NCBI RefSeq assembly: GCF_004028155.1
Contig: NZ_SBII01000001.1
Span: 496,001 to 560,000 of the forward strand
DNA length: 64,000 nt
Direction of reading: 5' to 3'
Source of the DNA: Flavobacterium cerinum
GTDB lineage: Bacteria; Bacteroidota; Bacteroidia; Flavobacteriales; Flavobacteriaceae
The notes under the pieces are model-generated. The model was not told the origin of the DNA. It was given only the letters and a program-made list of their open reading frames with translations, and made no database searches. The translations under genes and the position numbers were made by a program. Positions 8,497-17,541 of this stretch are shown piece by piece. Position 1 is the first letter of the stretch. Each line of letters opens with the position of its first letter.

Positions 8497-10041
8497 ATGG
8501 CAGGAGGAAAATTAACCCCTAGACAAAAGATGATTAACCTGATGTATCTGGTTTTCATCGCAATGTTGGCTTTAAATATGTCAAAAGAAGTATTATCTGC
8601 TTTTGGCTTGATGAACGAACAATTTGAATCTTCTAACGTAGAAGCTACGAAGAATAATGATATGCTTTACTCGGCTCTTTCTGCTAAAGCAGCTGAGAAC
8701 CCGTCATTTGCTTCAGCGAAGCAATTGTCAGATAAAGTAAAAGGTTTATCAAATGATTTCACTGCTTATATTGAAGGTTTAAAAGGTGATATCACAAAAG
8801 ACATTGAGAAAGAAGCAAATGGAAAACTTCCATATGAGGCAATGGACAAAGGTGATAAAATTGATGAACAGTGGTTTGAAGGTGATGGTTACTCTAAAAA
8901 AGGTAAAGAAATCATTGCTACTATTGAAAAATATAAAGCTGACATGAAAGCTGTTATTGGTAATGATGTTAAGTATAAAGCTATTATCACTGAACTTGAT
9001 AGTAAATTTAATACAGAAGATATCAAAGATGGCGAAGGTGTTAAAAAGAAATATCTTGATTACCACTTCAAAGGCTTCCCTTCAATTGCATCTTTAACTA
9101 AACTTTCTGCTATGCAGAATAATGCTAAAGTTATCGAGGCTAACGTTTATAACATTGCTCTTGGTAAGGCTGCGGTTGAATCGATGTCTATGAAAAACTA
9201 TACTGCTTTAGTAGTACTTGATAAAAATGCTTACTTCCAAGGAGAAAAGGTTACAGGTAAAGTAGTTTTAGGTAGATATGATGAAAATACTAAGCCAATT
9301 GAATTCCATGGGCCTGGTAAAATTGATAAAGGTCAGGCTGTTATTGATATGACTGCTGGTAGTGTAGGTGAGCAAAAAATTAATGGTGAGTTTGTTTTCC
9401 TTGAAGATGGAAAAAAAGTGCCATTAAAATTTGAAGGAGCTTATGTAGTTGTACCAAGACCTAACTCTGCTACAATCTCTGCTGATAAAATGAACTCTGT
9501 TTACCGTGGTGTTGAAAACCCAATGACAGTTTCATTTGCAGGTGTACCTGATAGCGATGTTAAAGCAAATGCTGCAGGTTCTTGGAGATCTACAGGTAAA
9601 GGTAAATACAACTGGGTTGTAACAGGTGTAGCTGGTAAAACGGCTATGATCAATGTTACTGCAAAATTATCTGATGGTAAAGTTGTTACTGATAAGAGAG
9701 AATTCAACATTAGAGAAATTCCTTCTCCACAGCCAGAACTTAGAGGTAAGACCGGTTCTGCTAAAGGTAACAAGAATGACCTAGCGTCATCAACTGTTAG
9801 AGTTGCATTCCCTGATTTCGTATTTGATGTTAGAACAAATGTTCTTTCTTTTGAAGTTTATATTCCTGGAGCTGGTACAATTATTTGTACAGGTGACAAG
9901 TTTAGTGGAGCAGCTTTAGCAGCTATCGCAAAAACTAAAAGAGGAGATGTTGTAACCATCAATAATATTAAGACAAGTATTATAGGTGCCCCAGGTTATA
10001 TTCCTAGAGGATCTACTTCTTTTGCTTGGGAAGTACAATAA
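8497..10041 (+). CDS. gldM: Gliding motor / T9SS protein GldM
   Basis: Partner of GldL that transmits motor movement through the periplasm to the GldKN ring. The 514-residue protein starts with MAGGKLTPRQK, followed by one transmembrane helix (about 11-28) and a large periplasmic part made of successive beta-rich domains. The length is that of known GldM proteins. It is co-directional with its neighbours and separated from gldN by 46 bases. Confidence 0.97.
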   Translation: MAGGKLTPRQKMINLMYLVFIAMLALNMSKEVLSAFGLMNEQFESSNVEATKNNDMLYSALSAKAAENPSFASAKQLSDKVKGLSNDFTAYIEGLKGDITKDIEKEANGKLPYEAMDKGDKIDEQWFEGDGYSKKGKEIIATIEKYKADMKAVIGNDVKYKAIITELDSKFNTEDIKDGEGVKKKYLDYHFKGFPSIASLTKLSAMQNNAKVIEANVYNIALGKAAVESMSMKNYTALVVLDKNAYFQGEKVTGKVVLGRYDENTKPIEFHGPGKIDKGQAVIDMTAGSVGEQKINGEFVFLEDGKKVPLKFEGAYVVVPRPNSATISADKMNSVYRGVENPMTVSFAGVPDSDVKANAAGSWRSTGKGKYNWVVTGVAGKTAMINVTAKLSDGKVVTDKREFNIREIPSPQPELRGKTGSAKGNKNDLASSTVRVAFPDFVFDVRTNVLSFEVYIPGAGTIICTGDKFSGAALAAIAKTKRGDVVTINNIKTSIIGAPGYIPRGSTSFAWEVQ

Positions 10042-10087
10042 TTTGAGTTAAAAGAACGTTTTTCTTTTACAGTTTAAAAATTAAACA

Positions 10088-11014
10088 ATGAATAGTAGAA
10101 ATTTTTTATTAGCGGCTTTATTCTTTACTGGTATGGCTACCTCTTTTGGTCAGTCTAACCTACTTAATGCAAAAACGCCGGATGAAATAGGTAAAAAAAC
10201 TGCAGAGCAGGACTCATTAGATAATGACAAACCACTACCTTACGGTTATGTGGGTGATAGAGATGTTTTGCTTGCCAGAAAAGTTTGGGAAGTTATAGAT
10301 CTTGATCAAAGGATTAACTTTCCTATGTATTTTCCTATTGAGGATAATATAGGCAGCGATAGAAGATCTTTATTCAGTGTTTTAATTTCAGCGATCAAAG
10401 ATGGTTCTCTTACTGAGGTATATGATGATTCATATTTCAAAACCAAAAAAACAGGCACTGATATTGAGTCTGCTTTCCACTTCGTTGAATTAAACGATTA
10501 TGGTCGTGATGTAATGAACCAAAACCCTGGTAAGACTGAAGAAGCTCTTAAAGCTAAAGGCTTACTAACTGCAGAACATTATACTACATCTGATCTTACA
10601 GGTGCTGATGTTACCAAATATAAAATTGTTGGTACATGGTACTTTGATAAAAGACAAGGTGAAATGAAGTATAGAATTCTTGGTATTTGTCCAATGGCTG
10701 TTGATGCTATTACTAAATTAAGAGTTGGATCTGAAGCTGAGGCTATCGAACTTTTCTGGGTGTTTTATCCAGGAGCAAGAGACGTATTACATGAAGCGAA
10801 AGCTTTCAATGAAAGAAACTCTGCGATGCCTATCACTTTTGATCACTTGCTAAACTCTAGACGTTTTACTGCTACAATTGTAAAAGAAGAGAACGTTTAT
10901 GGTGACAGACTTATCGAGGATTACTTAAAAGATAACTCACAAATGCAATTGCTTGAGGCAGAGCGTATCAAAGATAAGATACGTAACTTTGAGCAGGATA
11001 TGTGGAATTACTAA
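10088..11014 (+). CDS. gldN: Gliding / T9SS ring protein GldN
   Basis: Periplasmic component of the GldK-GldN ring of the T9SS. The 308-residue protein has a cleavable signal peptide ending around residue 21 (FGQ). Conserved GldN features follow, including the segments near ARKVWEVIDLDQRINFP and FWVFYPGARDVL. It is the last gene of gldKLMN; a strong hairpin terminator begins 26 bases after the stop. Confidence 0.96.
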   Translation: MNSRNFLLAALFFTGMATSFGQSNLLNAKTPDEIGKKTAEQDSLDNDKPLPYGYVGDRDVLLARKVWEVIDLDQRINFPMYFPIEDNIGSDRRSLFSVLISAIKDGSLTEVYDDSYFKTKKTGTDIESAFHFVELNDYGRDVMNQNPGKTEEALKAKGLLTAEHYTTSDLTGADVTKYKIVGTWYFDKRQGEMKYRILGICPMAVDAITKLRVGSEAEAIELFWVFYPGARDVLHEAKAFNERNSAMPITFDHLLNSRRFTATIVKEENVYGDRLIEDYLKDNSQMQLLEAERIKDKIRNFEQDMWNY

Positions 11015-11040
11015 TTAAGTATATTCTTCAAAATAATAAA

Positions 11041-11070
11041 AACTCTTACCCTAGTGGTAAGAGTTTTTTT
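11041..11070 (+). terminator. Rho-independent terminator of gldKLMN
   Basis: A 10-bp stem AACTCTTACC / GGTAAGAGTT with a 5-base loop, followed directly by a T run. It also closely precedes the next gene, whose ATG is 12 bases further on. Confidence 0.88.
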
Positions 11071-11081
11071 ATTTTTACACT

Positions 11082-12125
11082 ATGAAAGATTTTATCATTG
11101 TTGGCGCAGGACTTGCAGGGATGAGCTTTGCTGAGACTGCTTTTTTAAATAATAAAACGTTTACAGTTATTAGTGATAATTCACAAAACTCATCACGTGT
11201 AGCTGCTGGATTGTATAATCCGGTTATATTAAAGCGCTTTAGTTTGCCACAGGATGCTGCGGAGCATTTAGCATTTATCGGGCCTTTTTATCAAAGAATT
11301 CAGGACCGCCTTGATGTTGTATTTGACCATCAATTGCCGGTTTATAGAAAATTCGCATCCGTTGAGGAACAAAACAATTGGTTTCAGGCAATGGATAAAC
11401 CTGCTCTTGAACCTTTTTTATCACCCGATGTTATACATAACCAATATTTATCACTTCCTTCTCCATTTGGTTTTGGTAAAGTGCTTCACACCGGATATGT
11501 GGATACTATTGTTTTACTGGAAGCCTATCGAGAGTATTTAATAGATCAGGAGTGTTTTATTAATGATACTTTTGATTATAATGGATTAACTGTTGAAGAA
11601 GACTGCATCCTATATAAAGGAGTAAAAGCACAGCATATTGTTTTCGCTGAAGGTTTTGGTATCCATAGCAATCCTTATTTTAAACATTTACCACTGGATG
11701 GTACAAAAGGTGAGCTTTTAGTCATTAAAGCACCACATCTGAAATTGGACATCGCCATTAATGCCAGTATCTTTATATTGCCAATGGGCAATGATATTTA
11801 TAAGGTTGGTGCTACTTATGAATGGTATGATAAAACTGCTGATCCTACTGAAGCAGGGAAAAATGAATTAGTTGAGAAACTGAATGAGTTAATTTCGTGT
11901 GATTATGAAATTTTAGAACATTTAGCAGGCATTCGACCTACAGTAAAGGATAGAAAGCCATTAATTGGCACTCATCCGCAGTACAAGAATGTCCATTTGC
12001 TAAATGGCTTGGGTACAAGGGGTGTTATGCTTGGTCCACCAATGGCAAAAGAATTATATGATTCCATAATTTCTGGCAATCCTGTAAGAAGAGAAATAGG
12101 CTTACAGCGTTTTAAGAATCAATAG
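11082..12125 (+). CDS. FAD-dependent oxidoreductase (DAO family)
   Basis: A probable flavin-dependent amino acid or amine oxidoreductase of the DAO fold; the substrate is not visible. The N-terminal dinucleotide-binding motif is VGAGLAGMSFAE with the preceding beta-strand FIIVG. The C-terminal FAD-binding segment includes NGLGTRGVMLGP. The 347 residues fit the family, and there is no signal peptide. The 3' end overlaps the convergent DUF983 gene by 14 bases. Confidence 0.85.
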   Translation: MKDFIIVGAGLAGMSFAETAFLNNKTFTVISDNSQNSSRVAAGLYNPVILKRFSLPQDAAEHLAFIGPFYQRIQDRLDVVFDHQLPVYRKFASVEEQNNWFQAMDKPALEPFLSPDVIHNQYLSLPSPFGFGKVLHTGYVDTIVLLEAYREYLIDQECFINDTFDYNGLTVEEDCILYKGVKAQHIVFAEGFGIHSNPYFKHLPLDGTKGELLVIKAPHLKLDIAINASIFILPMGNDIYKVGATYEWYDKTADPTEAGKNELVEKLNELISCDYEILEHLAGIRPTVKDRKPLIGTHPQYKNVHLLNGLGTRGVMLGPPMAKELYDSIISGNPVRREIGLQRFKNQ

Positions 12126-12504
12126 TGTCTTTCCTGTCCTTTTTATAGCTTACAAAAAAGTTGATCCATATGTTTCTTGATAAACGCATATTAATAGGCA
12201 TAAGAATTATTAATGCTGCTACTATCGCAAAGAAGGCTTCTTTTAGTCCCGATCCTATAAATACATAAGAAATGATGAAGGCTGCAACTCCAATTGCAAC
12301 GCCTAAAGCATAACTTACATACATGGCTCCGTAAAAGAATGAGGGTTCGATTTTATAAAGTTGTCCACAATGACTACATTTGTCGTGCATTTTATAAATA
12401 TTGCCCAAATTGTAAGGGTTTTTATCCAAATACATGCTTTCCTCATGACACCGGGGACAGCACCCGGTAAAAATGCTATATAGTTTGGATCCTTTTTTTA
12501 ACAT
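12112..12504 (-). CDS. DUF983 family membrane protein
   Basis: A small protein (130 residues) of unknown function. The N-terminal half carries a zinc-ribbon-like pair of motifs, CPRCHEE (residues about 16-22) and CSHCGQ (about 43-48). Two hydrophobic helices follow (about 60-82 and 87-105) and a basic C-terminus. The layout and the phrase following the second motif (KIEPSFFYGAMYVSYALG) are typical of DUF983. It converges with and overlaps the FAD oxidoreductase gene by 14 bases and diverges from the ABC-F gene. Confidence 0.9.
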   Translation of the reverse strand: MLKKGSKLYSIFTGCCPRCHEESMYLDKNPYNLGNIYKMHDKCSHCGQLYKIEPSFFYGAMYVSYALGVAIGVAAFIISYVFIGSGLKEAFFAIVAALIILMPINMRLSRNIWINFFVSYKKDRKDTIDS

Positions 12505-12558
12505 TTGAAAAAATTTGTTGTTATAACAAATTTACGATTTTAATTACACAAAAAAACA

Positions 12559-14466
12559 ATGCTTAATATACATAATTTATCAGTTTCTTTTGGAGGAACA
12601 TATTTGTTCGAAGAAGTAACTTTCAGACTTGGTGCCGGTGACAGGGTAGGTCTTGTGGGCAAAAATGGTGCAGGAAAATCGACCATGCTGAAAATACTAT
12701 CTGGAGAACAGCCTTCAGACTCTGGAGTTATTGCTACAGAAAAAGAAATACGATTAGGTTTCCTTAAACAGGATATCGATTTTGTAAAAGGGCGTACTGT
12801 ACTGGAAGAAGCCTATCAGGCTTTTGAAGAAATAAAAAGAGCAGAAGGTAAAATAGAACATATCAACCATCAATTGGTAACACGTACTGACTATGAGAGT
12901 GAGGAGTATTCTAAACTTATAGAAGACCTTAGCGATCATACGCATCATTACGAAATCCTTGGTGGTTATAACTATGTTGGTGATACTGAGAAAATCCTTT
13001 TAGGACTTGGTTTCAAACGTGAGGATTTTGATAAAGAAACCGATACTTTCTCCGGTGGATGGCGTATGCGTATCGAACTGGCAAAATTATTATTACAATC
13101 GAATGATGTATTGCTGCTGGATGAGCCTACCAACCACCTTGATATTGAGAGTATCATTTGGTTAGAGTCTTTCCTGAGGAATTATGCCGGAGTTGTGGTT
13201 ATTGTATCACACGATAAGATGTTCCTTGATAATGTAACGAATAGGACTATTGAGATCTCTCTGGGTAAAATTTATGATTTTAATAAACCATATACCGAAT
13301 ACCTTGATCTTAGGCATGAGATCAGAGAGAAGCAATTGGCTACCCAGAAAAACCAGGAGAAAAAAATAGAGCAGACTGAAAAACTGATTGAGAAGTTTAG
13401 AGCAAAAGCATCTAAGGCATCAATGGCGCAGTCACTGATCAAGAAACTGGATAAGGTAGAACGTATTGAAGTGGATGAAGATGATAATTCGGTAATGAAT
13501 ATCTCTTTTCCGGTTTCAATGACACCAGGCCGCGTTGTTGTGGAAGCAGAACAGGTAACTAAAAAATATGGGGATAAAACCATATTAAAAGATATTGATC
13601 TATTAGTAGAACGTGGTAGTAAGATTGCTTTCGTTGGTCAGAATGGTCAGGGAAAATCTACTTTTATAAAAGCGATTACTAAAGATATTGATTATACCGG
13701 AGTGATTAAGCTTGGACATAATGTTCAGCTGGGATATTTTGCTCAAAACCAGGCAGAATACCTTGATGGTGAAATTACACTTCTTGAAACCATGCAGCAT
13801 GCGGCAACCGACTCTAATAGGGCTAAGGTGCGCGATATGCTGGGCTCTTTCCTGTTTAGGGGTGACGATGTAGAGAAAAAGGTAAAAGTGCTCTCTGGGG
13901 GCGAAAGAAACCGTTTGGCACTTTGTAAGTTGTTGTTGCAGCCTATTAACGTGCTTGTAATGGATGAGCCTACCAATCACCTTGATATTAAGTCAAAGAA
14001 TGTGCTTAAAGCAGCACTTCAAAAGTTTGAGGGTACATTGCTTTTGGTATCTCACGACAGGGACTTCCTTCAGGGGATGTCTAACATAGTATACGAGTTC
14101 AAAGACCAGAAAATAAGAGAATATCTGGGTGATATTAACTATTACCTTGAACAGCGTAACCTGCAGAACATGCGTGAGGTTGAGAAAAAAGATGTAGTTG
14201 CTAAAGAGGCTCCTAAAGAGAACAAGCAATTGTCATATCAGGATCAAAAGAAAAATAAGACACTTCAGAATAAGCTTAGTAAAATTGAAAGCCAGATCAA
14301 AGAAGTAGAGAATCAGATTCAAAAAGATGATAAACTGCTGGCTGCTAATTATGACAAACTAATGGCGGATGCTGCATTTTTTACAGCATACGAAAACAAG
14401 AAAAAAGAACTGGACAAACTAATGCAGGATTGGGAAGTTGTTCAGGAAGATATTGATAATGCATAA
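12559..14466 (+). CDS. ABC-F family ATP-binding cassette protein
   Basis: A soluble ABC-F ATPase (EttA/Uup-type) with two fused nucleotide-binding domains and no membrane segments; such proteins act on the ribosome. Walker A motifs are GKNGAGKS and GQNGQGKS. The signatures are FSGGWRMRI and LSGGERNRL. The Walker B motifs both end in DEPTNHLD. A linker rich in charged residues lies between the cassettes (about 240-320), and the last about 90 residues are a predicted coiled coil like the Uup C-terminal domain. At 635 residues it is full length. Whether it gives antibiotic protection or is a housekeeping translation factor cannot be decided here. Confidence 0.94.
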   Translation: MLNIHNLSVSFGGTYLFEEVTFRLGAGDRVGLVGKNGAGKSTMLKILSGEQPSDSGVIATEKEIRLGFLKQDIDFVKGRTVLEEAYQAFEEIKRAEGKIEHINHQLVTRTDYESEEYSKLIEDLSDHTHHYEILGGYNYVGDTEKILLGLGFKREDFDKETDTFSGGWRMRIELAKLLLQSNDVLLLDEPTNHLDIESIIWLESFLRNYAGVVVIVSHDKMFLDNVTNRTIEISLGKIYDFNKPYTEYLDLRHEIREKQLATQKNQEKKIEQTEKLIEKFRAKASKASMAQSLIKKLDKVERIEVDEDDNSVMNISFPVSMTPGRVVVEAEQVTKKYGDKTILKDIDLLVERGSKIAFVGQNGQGKSTFIKAITKDIDYTGVIKLGHNVQLGYFAQNQAEYLDGEITLLETMQHAATDSNRAKVRDMLGSFLFRGDDVEKKVKVLSGGERNRLALCKLLLQPINVLVMDEPTNHLDIKSKNVLKAALQKFEGTLLLVSHDRDFLQGMSNIVYEFKDQKIREYLGDINYYLEQRNLQNMREVEKKDVVAKEAPKENKQLSYQDQKKNKTLQNKLSKIESQIKEVENQIQKDDKLLAANYDKLMADAAFFTAYENKKKELDKLMQDWEVVQEDIDNA

Positions 14467-14497
14467 AAAAAGTCCCGCCTTGGCGGGACTTTTTTTT
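14465..14497. terminator. Bidirectional terminator between convergent genes
   Basis: AAAAAAA-GTCCCGCC, loop TT, GGCGGGAC-TTTTTTT: a perfect GC-rich 8-bp core flanked by an A run and a T run, so it serves both the ABC-F gene and the converging lipoprotein gene. Confidence 0.92.
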
Positions 14498-14795
14498 ATT
14501 CTTTTTTAATTTCGACTTCTGTTTTTTTCTTGGAGATGGTAATGTTGTTTTTGTTTTCTCCTTTTTTGTTCTTAACGCTTATTCCGTCACTGCCTATACT
14601 TACTGATGTACCATCTTTCTCTTCTTCAGTAGTAGTGGTTACAGCCGTTGTTTTTTTAACCTGAGGCTCAGGAGCTGGCGGCGGTGCAGGATCTTCCACC
14701 GGTGGTGGAACTGGCTGTGGTACCGGCTCTTCTTTCTTTTTGCAGGATGCCATTAGTAATAATGCAAATCCGGCCATAATGAGTACTTTTTTCAT
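14496..14795 (-). CDS. Small proline-rich lipoprotein
   Basis: Unknown function. The 99-residue protein begins with a lipoprotein signal peptide and lipobox MASC (Cys18). A Lys/Glu cluster and a Pro-rich linker (about residues 24-45) follow, then a Thr-rich stretch and a polar Lys-rich end. The Pro-rich spacer would fit a lipoprotein extending from the membrane. It is a single gene ending in the shared terminator. Confidence 0.75.
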   Translation of the reverse strand: MKKVLIMAGFALLLMASCKKKEEPVPQPVPPPVEDPAPPPAPEPQVKKTTAVTTTTEEEKDGTSVSIGSDGISVKNKKGENKNNITISKKKTEVEIKKE

Positions 14796-14905
14796 TCTAA
14801 GATTCCTTAAAGGTTATGGTATTAAAATTACTTAATTAAAGATACCTTTTGCTTAAATGAAACTTAAATTATTGATTAATATGAAAATGTACATTTATTC
14901 AGCAA

Positions 14906-15529
14906 TTATTTAACTGGTTCACGTAAGATTGTCTTCAGTTTATCAGGGCTGGTTTTTCTAAAGTCAGAAAGGTATATTTCGTGGTGCAGGCCATTTCTGG
15001 ATAAATTGTTTGCTAGAATAAAATCATTGATACGGTTTAGTGTTTCGGGTTCTTTATTAAAAGGCCCCACATGCAATGCCTGAACACATTTTCCTTCTTC
15101 TAAAAAGAACAAATGGATGTCTTTTACCTCAGGGATCAGTTTTTTGGCAGCCGTATTGGCAACAACCTGTTCTATAACTTCGGCTGTAACAAAATCCGGC
15201 ATACGAATCATAAGGCGGTATTCCCACTCACTTCGTTTTACTTTTTGTGGAGCTTCATCAATGGTCAGGTCTTTGTATAATGTTTCATCATACCACCATA
15301 AACCTTCGAGCTTGGGTACGACAAAATCATTTTTTAAGGCTTTGTAGATGAACTTAATAGCATATGCCGTTGCATAAAGCGCTTCAATGGCATCTGAAAA
15401 GCCTTTTAAGCTTGGGTCTCCTTTGCCTAAGATAGCTAAATACTGTGTTTTTTCAAAAGTAACGATTTTAGGGGTTTCTGTCGCGGAGTAGTAGCTTTTG
15501 TAAAGTTTGGTAAGGTCTGATTTTTCCAT
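14906..15529 (-). CDS. GyrI-like domain protein
   Basis: A 207-residue soluble protein of the GyrI-like small-molecule-binding family (SHS2-module fold, related to the effector domain of BmrR-type regulators). Diagnostic segments are an early FEKTQYLAILGKGDP, the central LEGLWWYDE and the late ALHVGPFNKEPETLNRI. There is no DNA-binding domain, so it is a stand-alone ligand-binding protein rather than a regulator. The ligand is unknown. Confidence 0.85.
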   Translation of the reverse strand: MEKSDLTKLYKSYYSATETPKIVTFEKTQYLAILGKGDPSLKGFSDAIEALYATAYAIKFIYKALKNDFVVPKLEGLWWYDETLYKDLTIDEAPQKVKRSEWEYRLMIRMPDFVTAEVIEQVVANTAAKKLIPEVKDIHLFFLEEGKCVQALHVGPFNKEPETLNRINDFILANNLSRNGLHHEIYLSDFRKTSPDKLKTILREPVK

Positions 15530-15620
15530 GGTTGTATCGAAATTTGGCGCAAATTAATCCGGGCTAATGACAACAGTATGTCAGCATGATTAATTAAAAA
15601 ACGAAAAAATGATAACGTAG

Positions 15621-16595
15621 TTATGAAATTAACCCAATAGCTGTAGAATGCTCTATAGCATCGCTGCTGTTCTTAAAATAACAGGCGGAAACACCAATAG
15701 ATTCTATATTTTTTAATACTTTAGTGACTTCGCTTTTTTTGTGAGAGCCTGTCTGCCTGATGTATACTGCCCTTACTGTAAGAGGGAATATTTTACAAAT
15801 GTCCTGATACAAAATAGGATCATGTTGGGAATCGTCGCCCAGTAGTACATATTCCAGATGTGGGTAAAATTCCAATATGTGTTTTATTTTGTCAAACTTA
15901 TGATTGTGGCTGCCTCGCCCCGTAAAGAAAAAATCGGTCAGGCTGGTTTTAATATCCTTTAGGAGTAAAACGGCACGTGGCAATTCATGTTTTTCGGTAA
16001 ATTTTACGATAAATTTATACAGGTTCCACTCGCTGCTGGATACATAAAAAAAAGCATTCTTCTCGTCCTTTTTGTTTCTTCCGGCCGTGCTTAATGCCTG
16101 ATAATGGGGAACTACATCTTCAAATATCCTTCGGTCATTGATATTCTTCCAGAGCAGGATGTAAAGTTTTTTAAAAGGATTCCGCGTATGTGATACCAAA
16201 AAGGTGTCATCAATATCTGATATAAAACCAAGATTACCTTCATGAGGCCTTATAAAGGTTCCCTTTTCACGAATTTCCTGCCCTCTGTAAACAGTGCTTA
16301 CATGGTAATCATTCCATCCATATCCGGTGTGGTCTTTCTTTTTTAATGGAATACAGAATTTAAAATAACCATCGTTAAGTGTTTTGGTGTGGATTTTTTC
16401 TCCATCATGTTCCAGGTATACACTGGTATTGGCAATTGTTTTTACCCTGAACATTCGTATTATAGAGCGTGCATTTTTAAAACGTTTCTTTTCAAATTCA
16501 TAATTCCCGGCTGTACTTGGCTTAAAAACATGGCCAAATACAATTAATTCCTGCTCGTTGGCATATCCGCGGTAGAGTTTTAAAATGGGTTTCAT
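15621..16595 (-). CDS. App1-like phosphatase (DUF2183)
   Basis: A HAD-type phosphatase related to yeast phosphatidate phosphatase App1. The catalytic motif is SDIDDTFLVSHT, with the DxDxT signature. The second motif region is FFYVSSSEWNLY, and the acidic motif is LLGDDSQHDP. An N-terminal beta-rich segment (about residues 1-125) precedes the phosphatase domain. The 324-residue protein has no signal peptide. Its divergent neighbour is a lipid-kinase-like gene, so both could act on phosphatidic acid or diacylglycerol (inference from adjacency). Confidence 0.88.
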   Translation of the reverse strand: MKPILKLYRGYANEQELIVFGHVFKPSTAGNYEFEKKRFKNARSIIRMFRVKTIANTSVYLEHDGEKIHTKTLNDGYFKFCIPLKKKDHTGYGWNDYHVSTVYRGQEIREKGTFIRPHEGNLGFISDIDDTFLVSHTRNPFKKLYILLWKNINDRRIFEDVVPHYQALSTAGRNKKDEKNAFFYVSSSEWNLYKFIVKFTEKHELPRAVLLLKDIKTSLTDFFFTGRGSHNHKFDKIKHILEFYPHLEYVLLGDDSQHDPILYQDICKIFPLTVRAVYIRQTGSHKKSEVTKVLKNIESIGVSACYFKNSSDAIEHSTAIGLIS

Positions 16596-16662
16596 GAAAA
16601 TTTATAGATTTGATAAGAGTTTTGACACTCCAATTTAATTAAATTTAATAAAAAATATCGGG

Positions 16663-17541
16663 ATGAAGGGTCAAAAGAAGTTTTTGTTGGTAGTAAATCC
16701 AATTGCCGGAGGAAATGATAAGTCTGGATTAGTTACCGCAGCCCGTGAATATGCTGACAGGGAACACATTGAGTTAATAGAGTTTGAAACTACAGGGAAA
16801 AATGATGAAAGCCATATAAAAAAGTTATATGAAGAGCATGAGCCCGAGCGCATACTTGTGGCTGGTGGTGATGGGACAGTTAAGATTGTTGCCGAAGCAG
16901 TAGGGCAGTATGATGTAATCATTGGAGTACTTCCGTCAGGTTCGGCAAACGGACTTTCGGTCGATTTAAAATTGCCTACTGATGTTGAAGAAAATCTAAA
17001 GGTAGCCTTTCATGGGAGATCTATGGAAATGGATATGGTTTGCATTAACGATAAAAAGAGCCTGCATCTAAGTGATATTGGTGTTAATGCTGAACTGATC
17101 CGTAATTATGAAGGCAGCAGCATTCGCGGTAAATTAGGCTATGCGCTGCATGCTATAAATACGTTGACCGATCTTGAAGATCCTTTTCAGGTAACAATAA
17201 AAGCCAATGGGAAAACGGTTGAAACGGAAGCCAGGATGGTTGTTATTGCCAATACACAAAAGTATGGGACGGGAGTAACTATCAATCCGATTGGGCTAAT
17301 GGATGACGGTAAGTTTGAAGTAGTGATTCTTAAAAACCTTGACCTTTTTTTTATAGGTAAGATATTAACGGGCAATATGCCTATTGATAGCGACGAAGAT
17401 GTAGAGATTATTTCTACCGAAGAAGCTGTGATAACCACAAATTTCCCCGTTTGTTTCCAGATAGATGGCGAGTATTGTGGCGAAGTTGATAAGCTTGACG
17501 TGAAAATACTGCACAGGCAGATGAGGGTAGCGGTACCTTAA
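16663..17541 (+). CDS. Diacylglycerol kinase-family lipid kinase
   Basis: A lipid kinase of the YegS/DagK catalytic family that phosphorylates diacylglycerol or a related lipid with ATP. The evidence is the N-terminal FLLVVNPIAGGNDKSG, the nucleotide motif VAGGDGTVKIVAEA and the segment GVLPSGSANGLSVDLKLP. The 292 residues are normal for the family. It runs divergently from the App1-like phosphatase gene and abuts the next convergent gene with no intervening base (stop codons at 17539-17541 and 17542-17544). Confidence 0.9.
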   Translation: MKGQKKFLLVVNPIAGGNDKSGLVTAAREYADREHIELIEFETTGKNDESHIKKLYEEHEPERILVAGGDGTVKIVAEAVGQYDVIIGVLPSGSANGLSVDLKLPTDVEENLKVAFHGRSMEMDMVCINDKKSLHLSDIGVNAELIRNYEGSSIRGKLGYALHAINTLTDLEDPFQVTIKANGKTVETEARMVVIANTQKYGTGVTINPIGLMDDGKFEVVILKNLDLFFIGKILTGNMPIDSDEDVEIISTEEAVITTNFPVCFQIDGEYCGEVDKLDVKILHRQMRVAVP

